Positions 1 to 4,897 of a DNA stretch of 5,385 bases are shown here, piece by piece; the first letter of the stretch is position 1, and each line of letters opens with the position of its first letter. The notes under the pieces are model-generated. The model made no database searches. It worked only from the letters and a program-made list of their open reading frames with translations, and was not told the origin of the DNA. This DNA is from Alphaproteobacteria bacterium (GTDB lineage Bacteria; Pseudomonadota; Alphaproteobacteria; Caulobacterales; Caulobacteraceae): positions 1 to 5,385 of the forward strand of contig JAGWSE010000399.1 of assembly GCA_028869395.1 (NCBI GenBank), in the 5' to 3' direction. A program made the position numbers and the translations under genes.

Positions 1-1
1 C

Positions 2-187
2 CCGATCGAGGACGTGCGCGCCGCGGACGAGGCGTTCGTCACCGGAACCTTCGGCGGGCTGACCCCAGTGCGCGAAGTGGACGGTCGCCTGCTGCCGGAG
101 GCTCTGCCAGGGCCGATGACCCGCCGCCTCAAGGCGCTCTACGAATCGTTGAAAGACGCCGACGTCGCAGGGGCGGCCCGATCGTGA
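2..187 (+). CDS. Class IV aminotransferase, C-terminal fragment (5' end outside window)
   Basis: The reading frame enters from the left edge and ends at TGA 185-187, giving the last 61 residues of a protein. I read them as the C-terminus of a PLP-dependent class IV aminotransferase (branched-chain / D-amino-acid aminotransferase superfamily, cytosolic). The signature is ADEAFVTGTFGGLTPV (fragment residues 8-23). Its TGT turn (nt 41-49) matches the cofactor/substrate-carboxylate loop of this fold, and REVDGR and GPMTRRLKALYESL follow as in the family's final strand and helix. The catalytic lysine and N-terminal domain lie outside the window, so the substrate (branched-chain, D-amino or other amino acid) cannot be assigned. 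The stop overlaps the GTG start of the next gene by four bases (GTGA, 184-187), which points to one operon and coupled translation. The family call is firm; the specificity is open. Confidence 0.82.
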   Translation, partial: PIEDVRAADEAFVTGTFGGLTPVREVDGRLLPEALPGPMTRRLKALYESLKDADVAGAARS

Positions 188-924
188 CCGCGCGCATCGC
201 CATGTGGTCAGGACCGCGGAACATCTCCACGGCGATGATGCGCAGTTTCGAGAACCGTCCCGACTGTGCGGTGGTGGACGAGCCGTTCTACGCCGCCTAC
301 CTGGCCGCGACCGGCCTGGACCACCCGATGCGCGAGGCGGTGTTGACCTCGCAGCCCACCGATTGGCGCGCGGTGGCCGACGCTCTGGTCGCCGAGGCGC
401 CTGCGCCCGTCGTCTACCAGAAGCACATGACCCACCACATGCTTCCGGGGTTCGGGCTCGACTGGATGGCCCAATGCCGCAACGCCTTCCTGATCCGCGA
501 TCCGGCGCGCGTCGTGGCCTCCTACGTCCGCACCCGGGCCGAGGTGACGCTCGCCGACATCGGAGTGGTCCGGCAGCATGAGCTGTTCGAACGTGAGGCC
601 GACCGCCTGGGCCGAGCGCCCCCGGTGGTCGAGGGCGCCGACGTGCTGGCCGATCCTCGCGGCGTGCTCTCGGCGTTTTGCGAGGCGCTCGGCATAGGTT
701 TCGACGAAGCCATGCTCGAGTGGCCCGCCGGCCGCCGCGCCAGCGACGGCGTCTGGGCGCGGGCCTGGTACGCCGCGGTGGAGCGTTCCACCGGCTTCGG
801 ACCGCCGGAAGCGGACCGGCCGCCGCCGCTGTCGGACGACCTGCGGCGAATCGTCGAAGCGGCGCGTCCGCACTACGAGGCGCTCGCCAAGTGGACGATC
901 GCGGCCGCCTCCAGGCCGCGCTGA
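184..924 (+). CDS. Sulfotransferase-like protein (P-loop, PAPS-binding-type motifs)
   Basis: This is a 246-residue, probably cytosolic protein with no signal peptide or membrane segment. Residues 4-19 (RIAMWSGPRNISTAMM) form a beta strand followed by a degenerate P-loop, the place of the 5'-phosphosulfate loop in sulfotransferases. FLIRDPARVVASY (102-114) resembles their 3'-phosphate-binding motif; Arg105 and Ser113 have the usual eight-residue spacing. VVDEPFYAAYL (30-40) and VYQKHMTHHML (77-87, Lys80) look like further active-site segments. The likely reaction is sulfonyl transfer from PAPS, but many relatives have no proven activity and the acceptor is unknown. I chose GTG 184 because an AGGGG (169-173) lies ten bases upstream, it gives the GTGA overlap with the aminotransferase, and starting at ATG 202 would remove the first beta strand. 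Its coupling to an aminotransferase suggests a role in the same amino- or keto-acid pathway. Confidence 0.8.
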   Translation: MTARIAMWSGPRNISTAMMRSFENRPDCAVVDEPFYAAYLAATGLDHPMREAVLTSQPTDWRAVADALVAEAPAPVVYQKHMTHHMLPGFGLDWMAQCRNAFLIRDPARVVASYVRTRAEVTLADIGVVRQHELFEREADRLGRAPPVVEGADVLADPRGVLSAFCEALGIGFDEAMLEWPAGRRASDGVWARAWYAAVERSTGFGPPEADRPPPLSDDLRRIVEAARPHYEALAKWTIAAASRPR

Positions 925-925
925 A

Positions 926-939
926 CAACGGCGCCGTTG
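926..939. promoter_or_regulatory. Perfect 14-base palindrome, candidate operator
   Basis: CAACGGCGCCGTTG is a perfect dyad, beginning two bases after the sulfotransferase-like stop codon. As RNA it could form only a five-pair stem with a GCGC loop and no following T tract, so a terminator role is unlikely. Its last three bases coincide with the first three of the proposed -35 box (937-942), a position typical of a repressor operator. The regulator is not in this window and the site matches no operator I can name, so the functional reading is inference. Confidence 0.35.
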
Positions 940-965
940 CCTAAGTCGAACAAGCGTTTGATAAT
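937..965 (+). promoter_or_regulatory. Putative sigma70-type promoter for the acyl-CoA dehydrogenase gene
   Basis: A -35-like TTGCCT (937-942) and a -10-like GATAAT (960-965, five of six to TATAAT) are separated by exactly 17 bases. They sit in a short stretch that is visibly less GC-rich than the flanking genes, in the only spacer (98 bases) long enough to separate the two gene blocks. The start codon is 57 bases beyond the -10 box, leaving a plausible leader of about 50 bases. Alphaproteobacterial housekeeping promoters often depart from the E. coli consensus, so this is a candidate only. Confidence 0.4.
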
Positions 966-1011
966 GGCGGACGTCAAAAAACATACCGGCAATTCGAAAA
1001 CGCTGCCGACC

Positions 1012-1017
1012 GGAGGA
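1012..1017 (+). promoter_or_regulatory. Ribosome binding site of the acyl-CoA dehydrogenase gene
   Basis: GGAGGA is a near-perfect Shine-Dalgarno sequence, with its GGAGG core six bases before ATG 1023. It fixes that start. It also argues against the out-of-frame ATG at 964, which lacks a comparable site. Confidence 0.8.
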
Positions 1018-1022
1018 ACGCC

Positions 1023-2360
1023 ATGGCGTGGGATTTCGAGACCGATCCCGAGTTCCAGAAGAAGCTCGACTGGATCGAGGAGTTCATGCGCGAGGAGGTC
1101 GAGCCGCTGTCGCACCTCGGCATGGCGGTGCACGGTCCCCTCGGCCGAGAGAAGTTCATCAAGCCGCTGCAGGAGAAGGTGAAGGCCCAGGGCCTGTGGG
1201 CCTGTCACCTGGGCCCCGAACTCGGCGGCCAGGGCTACGGCCAGCTGAAGCTCGGTCTGATGAACGAGAAGCTGGGCCGCAACGGGCTGGCGCCGACGGT
1301 GTTCGGCTGCCAGGCCCCCGACAGCGGCAACGCCGAGATCATCGCCCACTACGGCACCGAGGCGCAGAAGGAGAAGTACCTCTGGCCGCTGCTGAACGGC
1401 GAGATCCGCTCGGCCTTCTCCATGAGCGAGCCCACCGGCGGCTCGGACCCGCTGACCTTCAAGACCCGGGCGGTGCTGGAGGGGAACGAGTGGGTGATCA
1501 ATGGCGAGAAGTGGTTCTCCACCAACGCCCGCTACGCCAAGGTTCTGGTGCTCTACGCGGTCACCGACCCGGACGCGAAGGACCCCTACAAGCGCACCTC
1601 TATCTTCCTGGTGCCCACCGACGCGCCCGGCGTGGAGATCGTGCGCAACGTGGCCGTGGGCGCCGGCGGCGAGATCGGTGGCGGCAACGAAGGCTACGTC
1701 CGCTACAACAACGTCCGCCTGCCCTACGACGCCCTGCTGGGCGACCGCGGCGCGGCCTTCGTCATCGCCCAGGTGCGCCTCGGCGGCGGGCGCGTCCACC
1801 ACGCCATGCGCACCGTCGGGGCCTGCAAGCAGGCGTTGGACCTGATGTGCCAGCGCGCGGTCTCGCGCACCACCCGCGACGGCCGGCTCGCAGACCTGCA
1901 GATGGTGCAGTCGGACATCGCCGAGAGCTGGATCCAGCTGGAGAGCTTCCGCCTGATGGTGCTGCGCACCGCCTGGCTGATCGACAAGCACAAGGACTAT
2001 CAGAAGGTCCGCAAGGACATCGCCGCGATCAAGGTGATGATGCCCAAGGTCTACAACGACATCGCCCAGAAGGCGGCGCACCTGCACGGGGCGCTCGGCG
2101 TCTCCAACGAGATGCCGTTCATGCACATGGTGACCTCGTCGCTGGTCATGGGCATCGCCGACGGCCCCACCGAGGTGCACAAGGTCACCGTCGCCAAGCA
2201 GGTGCTGAAGGACTACCGGCCCGACAACGACCTCTTCCCCGGCTACCACATCCCGAAGCTGCGCGAGGAAGCCCAGAAGCGCTACGCGGCGGAGCTGGAG
2301 GAGCTGAAGAGCGCCTACGCCGAACGCCGCGGCGCGCGCAAGGAAGCCGAGCCCGCCTGA
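1023..2360 (+). CDS. Acyl-CoA dehydrogenase family protein (ACAD10/ACAD11-like)
   Basis: This 445-residue FAD enzyme would oxidise an acyl-CoA to the 2-enoyl-CoA, passing electrons to electron-transfer flavoprotein. The order is that of the family: an N-terminal helical domain to about residue 130, including ACHLGPELGGQGYG (60-73); the flavin-binding beta-domain opening with AFSMSEPTGGSDP (131-143) and VINGEKWFSTNA (158-169); then the C-terminal helical bundle with HLHGALGVSNEMPF (353-366) and IADGPTEVHKVTVAK (378-392). In that last motif Asp380 stands where most acyl-CoA dehydrogenases have the catalytic Glu of the EGT(S/A) motif. To my knowledge Asp here is typical of the ACAD10/ACAD11 subgroup. 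A charged, probably helical tail (411-445) extends past the core. The ATG follows a strong GGAGGA site. A ligase gene follows on the same strand, which supports acyl-CoA catabolism. The family is certain; substrate and chain length are unknown. Confidence 0.93.
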   Translation: MAWDFETDPEFQKKLDWIEEFMREEVEPLSHLGMAVHGPLGREKFIKPLQEKVKAQGLWACHLGPELGGQGYGQLKLGLMNEKLGRNGLAPTVFGCQAPDSGNAEIIAHYGTEAQKEKYLWPLLNGEIRSAFSMSEPTGGSDPLTFKTRAVLEGNEWVINGEKWFSTNARYAKVLVLYAVTDPDAKDPYKRTSIFLVPTDAPGVEIVRNVAVGAGGEIGGGNEGYVRYNNVRLPYDALLGDRGAAFVIAQVRLGGGRVHHAMRTVGACKQALDLMCQRAVSRTTRDGRLADLQMVQSDIAESWIQLESFRLMVLRTAWLIDKHKDYQKVRKDIAAIKVMMPKVYNDIAQKAAHLHGALGVSNEMPFMHMVTSSLVMGIADGPTEVHKVTVAKQVLKDYRPDNDLFPGYHIPKLREEAQKRYAAELEELKSAYAERRGARKEAEPA

Positions 2361-2390
2361 CGACCGAGTGTCACGAACCCATATCTCACA

Positions 2391-2422
2391 TCATCCCGGG
2401 CGGCCTGGCCTGTCCGGGATGA
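2391..2422 (+). terminator. Strong hairpin in the dehydrogenase-ligase spacer (terminator- or REP-like)
   Basis: TCATCCCGG (2391-2399) is perfectly complementary to CCGGGATGA (2414-2422). The stem can extend inwards through G-T 2400/2413, C-G 2401/2412, G-T 2402/2411 and G-C 2403/2410 to about 13 pairs around a six-base loop (2404-2409). A short TTTT (2427-2430) starts five bases after the stem, so it is not a classic intrinsic terminator. TCATCCCGG/CCGGGATGA palindromes recur between genes in many alphaproteobacteria, as I recall, so a dispersed REP-type element is the main alternative. It ends 12 bases before the ligase Shine-Dalgarno site, so it could cause partial termination, mRNA processing or differential expression of the two genes. 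Confidence 0.55.
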
Positions 2423-2434
2423 CGCATTTTCCGT

Positions 2435-2438
2435 GGAG
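2435..2438 (+). promoter_or_regulatory. Ribosome binding site that decides the ligase start
   Basis: GGAG lies nine bases before GTG 2448, a normal spacing. The same bases fall inside the reading frame if translation began at GTG 2433, and that codon has only GACGCATTTTCC before it, with no Shine-Dalgarno sequence. This favours the shorter protein. Confidence 0.55.
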
Positions 2439-2447
2439 CATTTCTCA

Positions 2448-4196
2448 GTGACCGACACCTGGCCGGTGATGTCCATCGCCGAGGCGCATCAGGAATTGAC
2501 CAAGCCCGGCGCCCGTTTCGAGATCGAGGAGACGGTGATCCGCGGGATCCCCACCAGGGTCTGGAAGAACGCCCCGCCCACGCTACGCGATGTCTTCGAG
2601 AACGGGCGGACCTTCGGCGAGCGTGAGTTCATCGTCTACGAGGACGACCGCGCGACCTACGAGGCCTTCGCCCGGGCCACCATCACGCTGGCCTGGCGGC
2701 TGCGGGCCGAGGGCGTGAAGAAGGGCGACCGGGTTGCCGTGATCATGCGCAACCTGCCGGAATGGCCGGTGGCGTTCTTTGCGGGCGTGCTCACCGGCGC
2801 GATCGTCACCCCGCTGAACGGCTGGTGGACTGGACCTGAGCTGCAGTACGGGCTGGCGGATTCCGGCTCCAAGGTCGTCATCGTCGACGACGAGCGGCTG
2901 GAGCGCATCGCGCCGCACCTGGACGAATGCCCCGACCTGGAACGCGTGTTCGTGACGCGGCTCAAGGGCGAGCCCGGGGACGCGCGCGTGCAGCGGCTGG
3001 AGGACGTGATCGGGCCTGTCAACGGCTGGAGCGGGCTGGAGGCGCGGCCCCTGCCCGAGGTCGAGCTCGGGCCGGAGGACGACGCCACCATCCTCTACAC
3101 CTCCGGCACGACCGGGCGGCCCAAGGGGGCGTTGGGCACCCATCGCAACATGACCTCCAACATCGGGGCGGGCGGCATCTCGGCGGCGCGAAACTTCCTG
3201 CGCGCCGGACAGCCGCTGCCCGAGGCCGATCCCCACAAGCTGCCGCAGCGGGTGACCCTGCTGGTCGTGCCGCTGTTCCATGCTACGGGCCTCTCGGCGA
3301 CGCTCGGCCCGACGATCAACGCGGGCGGCAAGATCGTGCTCATGCGCCGCTGGGACGCCGAACCCGCCATGCGGCTGATCGAGAAGGAGAAGGTGAGTTC
3401 GACGGGCGGCGTGCCGACCATCGCCTGGCAGCTCATCGAGCATCCGGCGAGATCGAAGTACGACCTCTCCTCGCTCATGGCGGTGACCTATGGCGGCGCG
3501 CCCTCCGCGCCCGAACTCGTGCGCAAGATCGCCGAGACCTTCCCCGGCTCCTCGCCCGGCAACGGCTGGGGCATGACCGAGACCACGGCCACCTTCACCT
3601 CACACCTCGGCAAGGATTACGAGAACCGGCCCGACAGCGCAGGTCCCGCCGCGCCGGTGGGCGAGATGCAGATCCGGGATCCGGCGGACGGCCGCACCGT
3701 ATTGGCCGCCGGCGCCGTGGGCGAGCTGTGGGTCAAAGGCCCGCAGGTGGTGAAGGGCTACTGGAACAAGCCCGAAGCCACGGCCGAGACCTTCGTGGAC
3801 GGATGGCTGCGCACCGGCGACCTCGCGCGGATCGACGAAGAGGGGTTCCTGTTCATCATCGACCGCGCCAAGGACATGCTGATCCGCGGCGGCGAGAACA
3901 TCTACTGCGTGGAGGTGGAGAACGTCCTCTACGAGCATCCGGACGTGATGGACGCAGCCCTGGTCGGCATCCCGCACAAGACGTTGGGCGAGGAGCCGGC
4001 GGCGGTGGTGCATCTCAAGCCCGGCGGAGAGGCCACCGAACAGGAGCTGCGCGACCTTGTCCGCTCCAGGCTCGCGGCGTTCAAGACGCCGGTGAAGGTC
4101 GTCTTCTGGCCGGAGACCCTGCCGCGCAACGCCAACGGCAAGATCCTCAAGACCGAGCTGAAGAAGGTGTTCGCCTCCGAAGCCGAGCCGGCCTGA
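2448..4196 (+). CDS. Class I adenylate-forming acyl-CoA ligase (acyl-CoA synthetase)
   Basis: This 582-residue cytosolic or membrane-peripheral enzyme would activate a carboxylic acid with ATP to an acyl-adenylate, then to the CoA thioester. Core motifs are intact and in order (numbered from GTG 2448): P-loop ILYTSGTTGRPKGALGTHRN (215-234); VTYGGAP (346-352); NGWGMTETTA (372-381); GELWVKGPQVVKGYW (425-439); RTGDLARID (455-463, with the ribose-binding Asp458); the hinge IDRAKDMLIRGGENIY (471-486); and PRNANGKILKTEL (559-571), whose Lys565 is the adenylation lysine. About 20 residues (ARNFLRAGQPLPEADPHKLP, 247-266) are inserted between the P-loop helix and LLVVPLFHATGL. I prefer GTG 2448 because GGAG (2435-2438) precedes it; GTG 2433, adding five residues, and ATG 2469 are alternatives. 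Fatty acyl, aryl and branched substrates are all possible. The preceding dehydrogenase would plausibly use its product. Confidence 0.92.
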   Translation: MTDTWPVMSIAEAHQELTKPGARFEIEETVIRGIPTRVWKNAPPTLRDVFENGRTFGEREFIVYEDDRATYEAFARATITLAWRLRAEGVKKGDRVAVIMRNLPEWPVAFFAGVLTGAIVTPLNGWWTGPELQYGLADSGSKVVIVDDERLERIAPHLDECPDLERVFVTRLKGEPGDARVQRLEDVIGPVNGWSGLEARPLPEVELGPEDDATILYTSGTTGRPKGALGTHRNMTSNIGAGGISAARNFLRAGQPLPEADPHKLPQRVTLLVVPLFHATGLSATLGPTINAGGKIVLMRRWDAEPAMRLIEKEKVSSTGGVPTIAWQLIEHPARSKYDLSSLMAVTYGGAPSAPELVRKIAETFPGSSPGNGWGMTETTATFTSHLGKDYENRPDSAGPAAPVGEMQIRDPADGRTVLAAGAVGELWVKGPQVVKGYWNKPEATAETFVDGWLRTGDLARIDEEGFLFIIDRAKDMLIRGGENIYCVEVENVLYEHPDVMDAALVGIPHKTLGEEPAAVVHLKPGGEATEQELRDLVRSRLAAFKTPVKVVFWPETLPRNANGKILKTELKKVFASEAEPA

Positions 4197-4264
4197 GAGG
4201 GGGTGGCGCCTTGCTGCGGCGGGGCCTACAGGTCAGGAATGGTCGACCGAGCTGAAGGTGGGAC

Positions 4265-4897
4265 ATGGCTGCGGTAGCGGCGGAAGTGAAGACTGCCTCG
4301 CCTCGCGCGGATGGCCGAAGGCCCCTGATCGTCGGCATCGGCGGCACGGTGCGCGCCGGTTCGAGCACCGAGCGGGCGCTGGGGGTCGCCTTGCGGGCGG
4401 CGGAAGCGGCCGGGGCGGAGACGAGGCTGTTCGGCGGCGCGTTCCTCGCCACCCTGCCGATCTTCGACCCGCGGCCCGGCGGCCCCACGCCCGAGCAGCT
4501 GGAGCTCACCCGCGCCGTTGCGGCCGCCGATGGGGTCATCGTCGCCAGCCCGGGCTACCACGGCTCGATCTCCGGGGTGATCAAGAACGCCCTCGACACC
4601 CTTGAGCTGACCCGCACCGACGAGCGGCCCTATCTCTCAGGCAAGCCGGTGGGCACGATCATCACCGCCGACGGCTGGCAGGCGGCCGGCACGACCTTGA
4701 TGGCGCTGCGGGCGATCATACATGCGCTGCGAGGCTGGCCGACGCCGTTCGGCGCGGCGCTCAACGCCGGCGGCCGGTTGTTCGACGAGGCCGGCGAGTG
4801 CTGCGACGCAAAGGACGCCTGGCAGCTGACCACGGTCGCCGACCAGGTGATGGAATTCGCCAACATGCGGTCGGGCAAGGCGAGGGACCTGGCATGA
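4265..4897 (+). CDS. NADPH-dependent FMN reductase family protein
   Basis: This is a 210-residue flavodoxin-fold protein. LIVGIGGTVRAGSST (21-35) is the first strand and FMN-phosphate loop. DGVIVASPGYHGSISGVIKN (89-108) is the diagnostic family motif (usually SPEYNGS.PG.LKN), here with Gly-Tyr-His in place of Glu-Tyr-Asn. DTLELT and KPVGTIITADGWQAAGTTLMALR (127-149) fit the later strands around the flavin. The usual role is NAD(P)H-dependent reduction of free or bound FMN, quinones or azo compounds; the true acceptor is unknown. The first 20 residues are polar or Ala-rich, with no signal peptide. GAAGG (4254-4258) lies six bases before the ATG. The gene starts 68 bases after the ligase with no clear terminator between them, and its TGA overlaps the ribB start as ATGA (4894-4897). 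It could reduce flavin made with the help of that next gene, or serve the acyl-CoA pathway. Confidence 0.85.
   Translation: MAAVAAEVKTASPRADGRRPLIVGIGGTVRAGSSTERALGVALRAAEAAGAETRLFGGAFLATLPIFDPRPGGPTPEQLELTRAVAAADGVIVASPGYHGSISGVIKNALDTLELTRTDERPYLSGKPVGTIITADGWQAAGTTLMALRAIIHALRGWPTPFGAALNAGGRLFDEAGECCDAKDAWQLTTVADQVMEFANMRSGKARDLA

Noticed and set aside
208..984. 258-codon frame on the - strand over the sulfotransferase-like gene
   Set aside because: It is Arg/Gly/His-rich and has no domain signal, whereas the + strand frame has ordered sulfotransferase motifs and an overlap with the upstream gene.
964..1182. Possible small leader ORF starting ATGGCGGACGTC upstream of the dehydrogenase
   Set aside because: It lacks a convincing Shine-Dalgarno sequence, runs out of frame 160 bases into the dehydrogenase gene, and becomes Ser/Arg-rich shadow sequence there. 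Its ATG also overlaps the proposed -10 box.
873..2249. 458-codon open frame on the - strand across the dehydrogenase gene
   Set aside because: It is antisense to a clearly conserved acyl-CoA dehydrogenase. Its translation is Val/Leu/His/Gly/Ala-rich with no recognisable motif, as expected from GC-biased codons read in reverse.
2343..2360. Dehydrogenase and ligase genes end almost identically (GAAGCCGAGCC[C/G]GCCTGA at 2343-2360 and 4179-4196, both encoding EAEPA)
   Set aside because: A 17-of-18 base match is striking, but it is short, uses the preferred codons of this genome in charged low-complexity tails, and has no flanking similarity. Chance or compositional bias is the simplest explanation.
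1028..2422. 464-codon + strand frame overlapping the dehydrogenase gene in another phase
   Set aside because: The translation is Arg/Gly/Ala/Pro-rich low complexity, typical of a shifted frame in a GC-rich gene. It has no independent ribosome site and no family signature.
2927..4255. 442-codon + strand frame overlapping the ligase gene in another phase
   Set aside because: Its composition is the same Arg/Gly/Ala-rich shadow type. The overlapping frame carries every adenylate-forming enzyme motif, leaving no room for a second real gene.
4197..4264. Possible FMN riboswitch or separate promoter before the reductase-ribB pair
   Set aside because: The spacer is 68 bases, too short for an FMN riboswitch aptamer plus expression platform, and shows none of its conserved segments. 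TTGCTG (4211-4216) has no acceptable -10 partner at normal spacing.
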